DNA of 64,000 nt from Natronomicrosphaera sp040876735 (GTDB lineage Bacteria; Planctomycetota; Phycisphaerae; Phycisphaerales; Phycisphaeraceae). Below are positions 24,401 through 35,776 of the stretch, piece after piece; the stretch's first letter is position 1; every line of letters starts with the position of its first letter. The DNA is taken from contig JBBDPC010000114.1 of assembly GCA_040876735.1 (NCBI GenBank), forward strand, positions 17,331 through 81,330. The letters are read 5' to 3'. Position numbers and translations under genes: made by a program. The notes under the pieces are model-generated. The model worked only from the letters and a program-made list of their open reading frames with translations, was not told where the DNA came from and did no database searches.

Positions 24401-24423
24401 CTGGCGCTCTTGGCGCGAAACTC
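24401..24423. repeat. Fragment resembling the IR-E arm
   Basis: CTGGCGCTCT followed by GGCGCGAAACTC with two intervening bases resembles the outer part of the 43-base arm of the inverted repeat at 63705-63867. It may be a decayed end of the same element, lying just upstream of the methyltransferase start. The match is short. Confidence 0.35.
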
Positions 24424-24464
24424 TTTTTGCCCAAGCGGCGTGGCACGCCTGTTACAATGCCCGC

Positions 24465-25415
24465 ATGAGCACCCCGGACGCCACCTCCGACGCCACCTCG
24501 GACCCCGCCCCGCGCAACACCATCGCCGTTGGCGACTGCCTCGAACAGATGGCCCGCTGGCCCGCCGACAGCGTCGACCTCGTCTTCGCCGATCCGCCTT
24601 ACAACATCGGCTATGCCTACGACACCTACCACGACAAGCGCGAAGACGACGAGTACATCGGCTGGACGCAGCAATGGATCGACGCCTGCACCCGCCTGCT
24701 CAAACCCACCGGCTCGCTTTACATCCTCATCGGCGACGAGTTCGCCGCCGAGACGCGGGTGCATCTGAAAAAGCTTCAGCGCGACGGGCAACTGCTGTTC
24801 CGCAACTGGATCGTCTGGCATTACACGTTCGGCCAGCGCTGCAAGGTCAAGTACAACCGCTCGCACGCCCACCTGTTCTACTGCGTCGGCTCCGCCGCGG
24901 TGAGCAAGCAGGGCAAGCCGCGCAGCAACCTCACGAAGAAGCCGCCTTTCACGTTTCATTACGATCAGGCGGCCGTGCCCAGCGCCCGCATGACCACTTA
25001 CAAGGACGCCCGGCAGAACCCCAAAGGCAAGCTGCCTGACGACACGTGGACCCTCCGCTTCCCCGCCAGCCGGGACTGGCACGTGCGGCCGCAGGAGGCG
25101 GTCGAGCAGTCGCCGGAGAACCTGTTCGGGCCCGACGGCGACACGTGGTACCAGTCCCGCCTTTGCGGCACGTTCAGCGAACGCGAGCAGTGGCATCCCT
25201 GCCAGCTTCCTGAAGCGTTGCTCGAGCGGATCATCAAGGTCAGTTCCAACCCCGGCGACCTCGTGTTCGACCCCTTCACCGGCAGCGGCACGACGCTGGC
25301 CGTCGCCAGACGCCTCGAACGCGACTGGCTGGGCTGCGAACTCAGCGAAGAGTACGCCCGCAAGGCGGGGCAGCGCATCGCCCAGGCCCGGCCCGCCCAG
25401 CTCGCCCCGGCGTGA
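24465..25415 (+). CDS. Orphan DNA methyltransferase, DPPY/beta-class arrangement
   Basis: The product has 316 residues; ATG 24465 gives MSTPDATSDAT. The catalytic motif DPPYNIG (about 46-52) precedes the AdoMet-binding motif FDPFTGSGTT (about 266-275). This order is the beta class, typical of N6-adenine or N4-cytosine methylases such as the CcrM/HinfI group. The C-terminal WLGCELSEEYARKAGQRI is the usual closing segment. No restriction endonuclease gene is adjacent, so it is probably a regulatory or solitary methylase. TACAAT at 24453-24458 lies only 6 bases before ATG and no Shine-Dalgarno is evident, so the transcript might be leaderless. Target sequence cannot be read from the protein. Confidence 0.9.
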   Translation: MSTPDATSDATSDPAPRNTIAVGDCLEQMARWPADSVDLVFADPPYNIGYAYDTYHDKREDDEYIGWTQQWIDACTRLLKPTGSLYILIGDEFAAETRVHLKKLQRDGQLLFRNWIVWHYTFGQRCKVKYNRSHAHLFYCVGSAAVSKQGKPRSNLTKKPPFTFHYDQAAVPSARMTTYKDARQNPKGKLPDDTWTLRFPASRDWHVRPQEAVEQSPENLFGPDGDTWYQSRLCGTFSEREQWHPCQLPEALLERIIKVSSNPGDLVFDPFTGSGTTLAVARRLERDWLGCELSEEYARKAGQRIAQARPAQLAPA

Positions 25416-25467
25416 GCGCGGGACTGAAGATCACGCTGAAGCAGTTACAGGTGTCCCAATCGCCCTC

Positions 25468-25521
25468 CGCGGAAGCGTGGGGTTGACGGCGTCCGGCAAC
25501 GCACAACCCCACATTTCCGCG
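25468..25521 (+). terminator. Hairpin after the methyltransferase gene
   Basis: Arms CGCGGAA..GTGGGGTTG and CAACCCCAC..TTCCGCG pair over 16 bases with a small internal mismatch and an 18-nt loop, starting 52 bases after the stop. There is no T-run, so it may be a Rho-independent-like stem or simply a repeat. The 319-base space to the CBS gene (25416-25734) holds this and the next hairpin, and nothing coding that I can support. Confidence 0.45.
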
Positions 25522-25627
25522 TGAGGCAATTGGCAAGTGTGTGTGGCTGTGTCACCCCCGGATAAACCCGAAGCCGGAAAAGGCTCGCCTTTCAGCAGGG
25601 CCGGCGTTAGTCTGAGGGGTGTGGTTT

Positions 25628-25651
25628 CGCCCGGTTCGTTCGAACCGGGCG
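25628..25651 (+). promoter_or_regulatory. Leader hairpin upstream of the CBS gene
   Basis: Perfect 11-bp arms CGCCCGGTTCG / CGAACCGGGCG with a 2-nt loop lie about 85 bases before the CBS-protein start. It could be a leader structure or an inverted operator; no partner is known. Confidence 0.4.
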
Positions 25652-25734
25652 GCCATCACTGGCTGCTTCACGGCCGGCATCGCATCCGCCTTGCTGGCCC
25701 AACTCCATTTCCCGTCCCAGAAAGGAGCCGCCCC

Positions 25735-26172
25735 ATGCCCACCGCTCAACAGGTTCTGGCCCAGAAAGGGTCGCAGGTGTTCAACACCAGCCCGAGCGCG
25801 ACCGTGCTCGACGCCGCGCTGCTGATGAACGAGCACAAGATCGGCTGTCTCATCGTGCTCGACAACGGTTGCATCGTCGGCATCTTCACCGAACGCGACG
25901 TGCTCCGCCGCGTCGTCGCCCGCCGGCTGGACCCCGGCGAAACACTCGTGGGCGATGTCATGACCCGCGAAGTCGTCTGCTGCGAGCCTGACGCCACCGT
26001 CGACGATGCCCGCAATGTCGTCATGCATCGACGCATCCGGCACTTGCCGATCGTCGACGCCCAAGGCCAGCTCCTGGGCCTGATCTCCATCGGCGACCTC
26101 AACGCCTGGGAACTCACCGGCCAGGAGATCGAGCTCCAGGCCCTGCACGAATACATCCACAGCCGCGTCTGA
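25735..26172 (+). CDS. Tandem CBS-domain protein
   Basis: The product has 145 residues. ATG 25735 is preceded by AAAGGAG at 7 bases, which fixes the start. Two CBS repeats fill the chain: about 8-60 (VFNTSPSATVLDAALLMNEHKIGCLIVLDN) and 73-125 (VMTREVVCCEPDATVDDARNVVMHRRIRHLPIVDAQGQ). Each ends in the expected G-x-F/I-x-D pattern (GIFTERDVLRR, GLISIGDLNAW). Such stand-alone CBS pairs bind adenine nucleotides and act as small energy sensors. No effector domain is fused, and the partner is not evident from neighbours. Confidence 0.92.
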   Translation: MPTAQQVLAQKGSQVFNTSPSATVLDAALLMNEHKIGCLIVLDNGCIVGIFTERDVLRRVVARRLDPGETLVGDVMTREVVCCEPDATVDDARNVVMHRRIRHLPIVDAQGQLLGLISIGDLNAWELTGQEIELQALHEYIHSRV

Positions 26173-26223
26173 CCGCGCAGCGTGCCCGACAGCCAGGACT
26201 GGGTCCAGCGTCTGCCTCACCCC

Positions 26224-26252
26224 GAAGCCCACGGAGTCACTCCGTGGGCTCC
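26224..26252. repeat. PAL-A palindromic repeat overlapping a stop codon, copy 4
   Basis: The arms AGCCCACGGAG / CTCCGTGGGCT enclose the loop TCA (26237-26239). On the minus strand that loop is TGA, the stop codon of the large secreted protein, and the left arm encodes its last residues (EPTE). Confidence 0.9.
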
Positions 26253-29005
26253 GTGCGGTGCAGGATCGTGCGGGCGCGCAGGCCATCGTGCTCAAAAGTC
26301 ACGCCGAAGTCCGCTTCGCGCAACTGGCGAAGCTGGTCGGTAAGCACGGGGCCCTCCGCCGGCTCACCCGGGTGGCCGTAGACGGTCGACGCCATCGTCT
26401 GCCACTGTTCGTTCCAGACGTACGTGCCCCCGGCCGGATCGCGCGGGCGCTGGCCGGTGAACGCTTCGTGGACGTCCAGCGGGTCGCGGTCGGGGTAGCG
26501 CTGCCGCCATTCGTTGAGAATGGGCAGATACCGCCACGCCGCCACCTGCGCCGCCGCCATCTGCTCGCTCCGCCCCGCCTGGCTGAGCAACGCGAACGCC
26601 GGCCCGCGCAGACGCAGCGCCATGTGCCTGCCCAGCCAGTCCACGTCTCCGTCGGCCGGCCCCTCGTCCGCTTCGTTGGCCTGGCGCGCCAGCGTGCGAT
26701 GGATCAGCGATTCGGAGAGCGTGGCGGTCAGGGTGTCGCCGACCGCGTAGTAGAGCGACAGGTCATCGCGCTCGTCCACCACGTCATCCATCTCGGCGGT
26801 GACGCGGACGTACTGGCTGCCGGCATGCTCGAAGTTTTCCCACACCGTCATGTCCGGGGCCGTCTGCTGCACCACGCCGCGCAGCCCCACGAGGAACCCC
26901 GCCAGCCGCAGCCGATCCTGCACCGCCACCTCGACCGCGATCGGCAGATCGTCGAGGTGTTCTTCCATCGCATCGTCCATCGACTCGGCCGTGAGGATCT
27001 GCTCCCACACCGGGTCCGCGTCGGCATAGACCGACACCGTCTCGCCCACCCACGCCAGCGGGTCGGCGCCGAGGCCCATCATCTGCGCCATCCCCCGCGC
27101 CTGCCGCAGTTCCGGCGCGTCCATGTCCACCGCCATGACGAACCGGGCGATCGCCTCGTCGTGGCCGGCCGCGGTCTGCACGTCGATTTCCGCGTCGCCA
27201 GCCAACTGAACCATCTGCCGGTACTCGCTCGCACGGATCAACGGCAGCACGGTCAGGTCCATCGCCACCCGCTCGTCGGTCAGTGTCAGCGACAGGCCGA
27301 TCGGATCGAACGCCTGCCACCGGTTCTCGTAACGGTTCCGCCAGGTGCGGTAAGCGTCCGCCTCGGCTTCGGTGACAAGGTCGAGTTCAAGCTCGGCGAT
27401 GGGGGTGAGGAAGGTTGGCGTGTTGTAAGTCGTCGAGCGAATGCCGTCCGCGGTGACGACGCCGTCAAACGTCAACTCCCTGGCATCGGGCTCGGCCGGC
27501 TCCTGCATGACCGTCATCAGAAAGGGGACTTCGTTGACGATCCGGTCGAAGTGGCGGGCCTTGTGCTCCTGCATGCGGGCCAGGGCGCGGATGCGCCGCG
27601 ACGCCGCGATGCGCCACCGCCCGCTGCCCCACTTGCGGATCGCATCATCCGTGATCATCACCACGGCCGTCGCCTCGCCGTCGCGGTAGGGATAGCGGGC
27701 CGCCATGAACGTGTGCTCGTCCAGTTCGCCCATCGCCTCGCGTTCGCCCCGCACCACTTCACCGATGCGCTGCGCCTGCGTCAGCGAGTTGGCGACCACC
27801 ACCGTCTGCTCGTCAAGCTGCACCACGTACGAACTGAGTTGCCGGTCCTCGGTGCGGGCCACGTCATGCACCGGTGCGTGGTCCCATTCGGGAATCGCCT
27901 GAATCTCCACACCCGTCGCCGCCGCGGCCTCCCGCTGCGCCTCGCTCAGCACCGCCAGCAACGGCTGCGCGTTCTCCACCTCGAACATCACCGCCACATC
28001 CGTCCCGCTCAGCCAGTAGGGGTCCGAGCCGGTGATCGCAACAGCCCGCACGCCCGCCGCCTCGGCCACGCCTTCCAGCTCCGACAACGGCAGCGCCATC
28101 TGACGCACGTATCGCTCGGCCAGACCCAGGCTCGCGCTCTCCGGCTGCGTGCCGTGCAACATGGGCAGCAACTGCTGCTCCAGTTCCGTTAGAAGCCGAC
28201 GACTCGCCGCGAGGTCGGGCAGGAAGATCGCATACTGGTCCGCCGGGATGCGGTTCGCCAGCGGGTCGTTCGCCGGCTCAAGGTCTTCAATCAACGCCGC
28301 CCAGTCCACCGGCTCCACCGTGATGCCCGTCAGCGATTCGACATCCACGGTCGCCTCGCCGCCGTCGTCGCCGACGCGCAGAAAATCGTCCAGTTGCAGG
28401 TTCTCGCTCGTCGCCCGCGCCCCGCTGTAGAGCGCGTATGTCTCCGCCATCGCATTACGCTGACGCCAGTCCGTCTGCACCCATTCGTTCCGCTCCGTCG
28501 CCGCTGGGTCCAGTCCCTGCGCTGCCCGCGCCGCCCCCATCTGGTGACGAAACCACGCGCCGCCTGCCAGATCCGCCTGCCATAGCTCCCGGTAGTGCGC
28601 CTCGATCACCTCGTGATACTCTTCGCCCGGCTCGTCGGTCAGCGCGTCGGCCGCAATCTCAAAAGGAACCGCACGCATGCCGTCTAAGTCCGGATTGGGC
28701 ACATACACCGTCCCCGTCACCGCCTCGCCTAGCGGCGCACGCACCGCCAACCGTGGCCCGACTTCACGCTCCGGCTGGTCCCAGCGCGGCTGGCCTATCC
28801 AGATCACCGCACGCCCGGGCCCGTCCACCACCGCATACGGCCGCATCCCCCGCCTCGACGGCCGCCACGACAACGCCTGCCCCGCCTCCTCCACCGGCAT
28901 CACGTGATATCCCATCGCCGGCCCATCCGCCTGCGCCGCCGCCTCCCGTGCACTACCGACCAGCAGGCACAACCCGACCGTGACCAGTACAAGTGACATC
29001 CGCAT
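26237..29005 (-). CDS. Large secreted protein of unknown function (922 aa)
   Basis: ATG 29005 lies 7 bases after GGAGG; the longer frame upstream runs through a repeat region and is not coding. MRMSLVLVTVGLCLLVGSAREAAAQA is a signal peptide. The mature part is acidic and soluble, rich in Ala, Glu and Asp, with repeated features of an all-alpha/beta mix: LLTELEQQLLPMLHGTQPESASLGLAERYVRQMALPLSELEGVAEA, then VAVMFEVENAQPLLAVLSEAQREAA, resembling the middle of many planctomycete periplasmic DUF3352-like proteins. No enzyme motif or membrane span beyond the signal is visible. The final four residues and the stop come from a PAL-A repeat. Family is unrecognised. Confidence 0.85.
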   Translation of the reverse strand: MRMSLVLVTVGLCLLVGSAREAAAQADGPAMGYHVMPVEEAGQALSWRPSRRGMRPYAVVDGPGRAVIWIGQPRWDQPEREVGPRLAVRAPLGEAVTGTVYVPNPDLDGMRAVPFEIAADALTDEPGEEYHEVIEAHYRELWQADLAGGAWFRHQMGAARAAQGLDPAATERNEWVQTDWRQRNAMAETYALYSGARATSENLQLDDFLRVGDDGGEATVDVESLTGITVEPVDWAALIEDLEPANDPLANRIPADQYAIFLPDLAASRRLLTELEQQLLPMLHGTQPESASLGLAERYVRQMALPLSELEGVAEAAGVRAVAITGSDPYWLSGTDVAVMFEVENAQPLLAVLSEAQREAAAATGVEIQAIPEWDHAPVHDVARTEDRQLSSYVVQLDEQTVVVANSLTQAQRIGEVVRGEREAMGELDEHTFMAARYPYRDGEATAVVMITDDAIRKWGSGRWRIAASRRIRALARMQEHKARHFDRIVNEVPFLMTVMQEPAEPDARELTFDGVVTADGIRSTTYNTPTFLTPIAELELDLVTEAEADAYRTWRNRYENRWQAFDPIGLSLTLTDERVAMDLTVLPLIRASEYRQMVQLAGDAEIDVQTAAGHDEAIARFVMAVDMDAPELRQARGMAQMMGLGADPLAWVGETVSVYADADPVWEQILTAESMDDAMEEHLDDLPIAVEVAVQDRLRLAGFLVGLRGVVQQTAPDMTVWENFEHAGSQYVRVTAEMDDVVDERDDLSLYYAVGDTLTATLSESLIHRTLARQANEADEGPADGDVDWLGRHMALRLRGPAFALLSQAGRSEQMAAAQVAAWRYLPILNEWRQRYPDRDPLDVHEAFTGQRPRDPAGGTYVWNEQWQTMASTVYGHPGEPAEGPVLTDQLRQLREADFGVTFEHDGLRARTILHRTEPTE

Positions 29006-29096
29006 GGCAAATCCTCCGGAGAAAAGTGTTCGACATCCATCGCCACTATACCCGTCCCTGTATCCGAAGCCCATGAGTTCAATCCGGGGACATATA

Positions 29097-29286
29097 GAGC
29101 GCTTGACAAACCACAGAGACACAGAGGCACAGAGAAGCCGGTTACAACCTGTCTCTGATTTTTGACCGGATGACAGGATCGGCGGGATGGACAGGATCAA
29201 GCCAGGAAAGACAGGGAAGAGAAAGACAGGATAAAGAAGCAAAACTCCTGATCCTGCCGATCCTGAAAATCCTGTGATCCCGTCAA
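29097..29286. repeat. Intergenic repeats in a 364-base gap (CACAGAG and CAGGAT elements)
   Basis: The gap 29006-29369 has no gene I can support. 29100-29135 carries an ACCACAGAGACACAGAGG-type repeat. From 29162 to 29286 a second element has a GACAGGATCGGCGGGATGG-like left part and, inverted, GATCCTGCCGATCCTGA near 29250, so the two can pair over about 30 bases with gaps. The composition is AT-richer than the neighbouring genes. Both motifs are repeat-like and may be mobile or slippage-derived. Confidence 0.6.
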
Positions 29287-29369
29287 AGCCCGCTCACCGT
29301 CGATTCACGAACGCGCTTCGCTGCGTCATAGTCGTTCATCACGCCGGACACAACTTTCAGATGTTCGTA

Positions 29370-30110
29370 TCACTCACCCACGCGCCACATCAACGTCTGC
29401 CGCACGTCGCCTGGCAAGAACCAGCCCGGCACGGTCAGATCATCCCGGATCGCCTGCCGGACGTGTCGGCCGTGCCCGTCGACGAACAACACATTCGCGC
29501 CGTCGTTGTGACGCAAGGCCACCCGCCCGGGCCCGGCGCCGAAATGCGTGTCGTCGCTGGCGCTCGGATGCACGTCGGCGCTCTGGCCATCCACGAACAG
29601 GACCATCAGCGTCGGCCGAAGGATCGCGCGGTCGTAGGTGAAATAGGGCGGCTGGCTGACGTCGTCGTCGCCGTCGAGGTAGCGGTTCATCTTGAGGGTG
29701 CGGTTGTTCGCGCGGGTGTCCGTGTCGAATGATTCCCAGACCGGATCCTGCTTCCACGTTTCATGGTGGCGGTCGGCCGGGTCGTCGGTGACGGGTGACA
29801 CCCGGCCGAGGTAGGGGTCCAAGGCGTTGTACCAGACCGCGCGATGACGTTGCGCGTCGGTGAAGTCGGCCGTGGCGTCGCCGATCGCCGGCCGGGCGAA
29901 GGCGCCGTGGAAATCATGGCGATACATGCCCGCCGCCAGGCCGAGTTGTCGTTGCCTGCTCAGGCATTGCGCCGCCCGCGCCGCCGTCCGCGCCTGCTGG
30001 AGCACGGGCAGCAGCATGGCGATCAGCAGCGTGATGATGGCGATCACCACGAGCAGCTCGATCAACGTGAAGCCGGGGGCGCGGCGGCGTCGAAAACAGT
30101 GGCGATGCAT
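29370..30110 (-). CDS. Type II-secretion-like pseudopilin with H-X9-DG motif
   Basis: The product has 246 residues. After a short basic leader comes GFTLIELLVVIAIITLLIAMLLPVLQQA, the prepilin cleavage/methylation signal with Glu at +5 and a hydrophobic helix. Near the C-terminus RHNDGANVLFVDGHGRH is the H-X9-DG pattern that marks a large planctomycete family (formerly DUF1559). These proteins are processed by PilD and may form surface pseudopili. Many paralogues exist per genome, and a second is encoded at 62921. No secretion machinery gene is adjacent. Confidence 0.9.
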   Translation of the reverse strand: MHRHCFRRRRAPGFTLIELLVVIAIITLLIAMLLPVLQQARTAARAAQCLSRQRQLGLAAGMYRHDFHGAFARPAIGDATADFTDAQRHRAVWYNALDPYLGRVSPVTDDPADRHHETWKQDPVWESFDTDTRANNRTLKMNRYLDGDDDVSQPPYFTYDRAILRPTLMVLFVDGQSADVHPSASDDTHFGAGPGRVALRHNDGANVLFVDGHGRHVRQAIRDDLTVPGWFLPGDVRQTLMWRVGE

Positions 30111-30220
30111 GACAGACGTCCCGGTTGCGCCGGCGGGAGTGTCGTGAACGGCGACCGGCGACGGTGGCCATCATACCGCCTCGTTTCCAGCGCGCGTACA
30201 GGGCGAGAGCGCCTTCGCAC

Positions 30221-30340
30221 GCCCCTCCCTTCGGGAGGGGCTGGGGAGGATGTCTCCGGATACCTTGCGTCACCGGCGCAAACGTCGACCCAAGGCGGCC
30301 GACGGCCCCCTCCCCCAACCCCTCCCGGGGGAAGGGGAGT
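30221..30340. repeat. REP-D element, copy 1 (about 120 bp)
   Basis: Left arm begins GCCCCTCCCTTCGGGAGGGG, the centre holds CCTTGCGTCACCGGC, and the right side is CCCCTCCCCCAACCCCTCCC followed by GGGGGAAGGGGAG. The arms can fold back on each other. It fills most of the 238-base gap between clpB and the pseudopilin gene. Confidence 0.8.
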
Positions 30341-30348
30341 GCGGCAGC

Positions 30349-32988
<2,640 letters not shown>

Positions 32989-33002
32989 GGTCGTCACTCC
33001 CG

Positions 33003-33029
33003 GGCCCACGGATGGAATCCGTGGGCTTC
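33003..33029. repeat. PAL-A palindromic repeat, copy 5
   Basis: Perfect 10-bp arms GCCCACGGAT / ATCCGTGGGC with loop GGA lie between clpB and the dnaJ-like gene, 15 bases upstream of the clpB start. If co-transcribed, its hairpin would sit next to the clpB ribosome-binding region. Confidence 0.88.
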
Positions 33030-33036
33030 TGTGCGG

Positions 33037-33981
33037 TTATTTTCTTGGGTTAAACTTGGACACCTCGGCGAGTTGCTCATAGAGCTTGCGTTCTTCGTCG
33101 TTGAGCGGGTGGGGCACGCGGATGAGCAGGCGGACGAACAGGTCGCCGCGCTCACCGGGTTTGGCTTTGCCCTTGGGCATGCCGCGTCCGCGAAGGCGGA
33201 GTTTCTGGGTCGACTGGGCGCCGGGCGGGATGGTGACGGTGACCGGGCCGTCGAAGGTTTTGAGGTCGACCTTCGCGCCCAGGGCGGCTTCGTGGGGGGC
33301 GATGTAGAGGTCGGTGGTCAGGTCGTGGCCGGCGAACTCGAAGCGGGGGTGGGGGGCGATCTTGATGCGCAGGACGATGTGCTCGCCCTTGAGCCGAACG
33401 CGTGAGCCGTCGACGGCGCCCTGGGGGATTTTGACTTCAAGTTTTTTCCGCTTGCCGCGGGGGTCGACGACTTCGATCTGCCGCTTGCCGCCATGGAACG
33501 CTTCGTCGAGGCTGACGGTGACCTCGACTTCCTGTTCGGCGGGTTGAGCCTGGCGGGCGTGGGCGCGCTGGTTCTGTTCGAAGAGGTCTTCAAACGAGGA
33601 ACGTCCGCCGCGGCCGCCGGCCTGGCCGAAGAACATCTCGAAAAAGTCGCTGAACCCGCCGGGCCTGAACCCGCCGCCCGCGCCCGCTCCGCCGGGGCCG
33701 CCGAACTCGAAGCTCATGTTCTCGTAGCCCGGCGGCGGGCGGAACTCCTGCCCGTTTTTCCAGTTCTGCCCCAGCTCGTCATACTTCTTGCGCTTCTCGG
33801 AATCGCCCAGCACTTCATACGCTTCGCCGATCCGGGCGAACTTCTCGGCCGCGTTGGACGACTTGTTCACGTCCGGGTGGTACTGCCGCGCCAGCTTGCG
33901 GTAGGCGCGGCGGATCTCGTCCTGCGACGCGTCGCGCTTGACCCCGAGCGTGTCGTAATAGTCCTCAAACTTCACTGCCAT
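33037..33981 (-). CDS. cbpA: CbpA-type DnaJ co-chaperone
   Basis: The product has 314 residues. The J domain (5-70) carries HPD (YHPDVNK) and the flanking RRAYRKLARQ helix, so it should stimulate DnaK ATPase. A Gly/Phe-rich linker (about 95-145) follows, then two beta-sandwich C-terminal domains with DLTTDLYIAPHEAALGAKVDLKTFDG and GDLFVRLLIRVPHPL. The cysteine-rich zinc finger of true DnaJ is absent, which makes it CbpA/DjlA-like. It precedes clpB by 48 bases, linking two parts of the disaggregation pathway. No heat-shock promoter was confidently found upstream. Confidence 0.93.
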   Translation of the reverse strand: MAVKFEDYYDTLGVKRDASQDEIRRAYRKLARQYHPDVNKSSNAAEKFARIGEAYEVLGDSEKRKKYDELGQNWKNGQEFRPPPGYENMSFEFGGPGGAGAGGGFRPGGFSDFFEMFFGQAGGRGGRSSFEDLFEQNQRAHARQAQPAEQEVEVTVSLDEAFHGGKRQIEVVDPRGKRKKLEVKIPQGAVDGSRVRLKGEHIVLRIKIAPHPRFEFAGHDLTTDLYIAPHEAALGAKVDLKTFDGPVTVTIPPGAQSTQKLRLRGRGMPKGKAKPGERGDLFVRLLIRVPHPLNDEERKLYEQLAEVSKFNPRK

Positions 33982-34179
33982 GAACGGCCTCTTTCACTTG
34001 TGCCCCCGCCGGCCCAACCGGCGCAAGGCGACCCACTGAAACGGGAAAGCAAAGGGTGCGCCACAAACCATACCTGTAAACGACGCCTATAAAACCCCTT
34101 AGGGGGAACACCCCGCGTCCGCGACTGCCGTTCTGGCAGTGCCGGGCCTCGCGCCGTCCGGCCCCGGCGGGTGGGTGGT

Positions 34180-34199
34180 CCCGCCGCGGCCGCGGCGGG
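34180..34199. terminator. GC-rich palindrome after the MATE gene
   Basis: CCCGCCGCGG / CCGCGGCGGG is a perfect 20-base palindrome without loop, 19 bases downstream of the MATE stop on the minus strand. It may act as a Rho-independent-like terminator despite lacking a T-run. The gap 33982-34218 holds nothing else I can support. Confidence 0.4.
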
Positions 34200-34218
34200 G
34201 GCGTCACCTGACCCCATG

Positions 34219-35700
34219 TTACACCTTCGCCTGCGTCCACCCGCCATGCAGGAACCGGCCGGCGAAGAGCAGGCCGCGGATGACCAGTTCGCCGCACAGC
34301 GCCAGCCAGACGCCGTACAGTCCCAGGCCCAGTACGACGCCCAGCGCCCACGCGGCCGGGAGGCGGATGGCGAACGTGCTGAAGTAGGTCATCGTCATAG
34401 CCACGGTCGTGTCGCCCGCCCCGCGCAGCGCCTGCGAGAAGATCAGGTACGTGCCGAAGAAAAGCTGCACCGGCCCGGCGAGGAAGATCAGCGGCGCGGC
34501 CAGTTCGTACAGCGCCGGCTCGGTCGGCGCGAGCATCCGCGCCAGCGTCTCGGGCGCGAGCATGAACAGCAGGCTCATCCCCAGCGACAGCGCCGCCCCG
34601 AACCCCCAGCACAGCCCGGCCGCCTGCCTGGCGCGATGCGGATCGCCCAGGCCGAGGTATTGCCCGGTGAGCGTGGCGGCGGCGGTGCCGATCGCCATGG
34701 CGGGCAGGAAGGCGAGCGACTCGACGCGGATGGCGATGATGTGCGCCCCCGGCGACGCCTCGGCGGGCAGCCGGCCGACGATCATCATCACCAGCGCATT
34801 GCCGATCCACATGCCGGAGGACTCGATCAGGCTCGGCACGCCGACGCGGACGATGCGCAGGGTGGTGTGACGGTGGGGGCGCAGGCGGTGGCGGTGAAGG
34901 CGGATGACACCGTTACCGCGCAGCAGGGCGGCGAGGATGAGCAGCGCGCCGACGACCCAGGCGACGGCCGTGCCGGTGGCGATGCCCGCCACGCCATGCC
35001 CGCCCAGCGGCGCCGGGCCGAACACCAGCAGCACGGAGACGCCGACGTTGACCGCGTTGACCAGCAGCATGGCCAGGAACGGCGTGCGCGTGTCGCCCGA
35101 GGCGCGCAGGCAGGCGGCGCCGATGAAGAGAACGGCGGCCATCGGCGCGGCGGCGGAGAAGATGCGAATGTAGACGGCGCACAGTTCCAGCGCTTCGCCC
35201 CGCAGGCCGAACACCTGGCCGATCGGATGCGCCGCCAGGAAGATCGCCCCACCCGTGAGCGTGCCCCAGACCAGGGCGAGCAGGATGGCCTGCCCCACCG
35301 CCGCGTGGGCGACCCGCTTGTGCTTGCCCCCCACCGCCCGGGCGACCAGGGCGCCGGCGCCGATGCCGATGGCCATGTGGAGCATGCCCAGCAGCCAGCC
35401 GATGTAGCCGGTCACCGCCACGGCATTGGTCGCCGCCACGCCCAGCCGGCCGGCCAGGGCGGTGTCGACAAACCCCACCGCCGAGTTGAGCATCTGCTCC
35501 ATGAACGGCCAGAGCGCCAGCACCAGCACCTGCCCCGGCAGCGACAGCCCCGCCAGCTTGCCCGACAACTCGCGCCGCGCGCCCCCGGCCGCCGGCCCGG
35601 CGCCGGGCCCCGGCGCAGGCCGGCCGTTGCGCGGCGCCTGCGGCAGCGTCAGGTCGCCGACGCCGCTGTCACCGCTGGAAGATGGACGTTGGCGCGGCAT
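34219..35700 (-). CDS. MATE-family multidrug/cation exporter
   Basis: The product has about 493 residues from ATG 35700 (MPRQRPSSSG). A proline/glycine-rich N-terminal tail of about 45 residues is followed by twelve membrane helices in two pseudo-repeats. The first repeat contains LALWPFMEQMLNSAVGFVDTALAGRLG, the family's N-terminal signature, and the second IVRVGVPSLIESSGMWIGNALVMMIVGRLP. These proteins expel organic cations or drugs in exchange for Na+ or H+. The unusually long soluble N-tail could be artefactual if translation starts further in. It is monocistronic, with the sulfatase gene upstream on the same strand. Confidence 0.9.
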   Translation of the reverse strand: MPRQRPSSSGDSGVGDLTLPQAPRNGRPAPGPGAGPAAGGARRELSGKLAGLSLPGQVLVLALWPFMEQMLNSAVGFVDTALAGRLGVAATNAVAVTGYIGWLLGMLHMAIGIGAGALVARAVGGKHKRVAHAAVGQAILLALVWGTLTGGAIFLAAHPIGQVFGLRGEALELCAVYIRIFSAAAPMAAVLFIGAACLRASGDTRTPFLAMLLVNAVNVGVSVLLVFGPAPLGGHGVAGIATGTAVAWVVGALLILAALLRGNGVIRLHRHRLRPHRHTTLRIVRVGVPSLIESSGMWIGNALVMMIVGRLPAEASPGAHIIAIRVESLAFLPAMAIGTAAATLTGQYLGLGDPHRARQAAGLCWGFGAALSLGMSLLFMLAPETLARMLAPTEPALYELAAPLIFLAGPVQLFFGTYLIFSQALRGAGDTTVAMTMTYFSTFAIRLPAAWALGVVLGLGLYGVWLALCGELVIRGLLFAGRFLHGGWTQAKV

Positions 35701-35776
35701 GGCCGGGGCATGATACCCGCGGTCATCGGCCTGTCGCACCGCACCTTTGGCGCGAGACGCGCAACTCCCTTGGGCG

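Noticed and set aside
25628..25651. TTCGAA-containing hairpin considered as a tRNA T-arm
   Set aside because: There is no acceptor, D or anticodon stem around it; it is only an 11-bp hairpin.
34060..34110. Possible heat-shock promoter or CIRCE element upstream of cbpA
   Set aside because: No TTAGCACTC-N9-GAGTGCTAA element and no sigma-32-like -35/-10 pair could be found.
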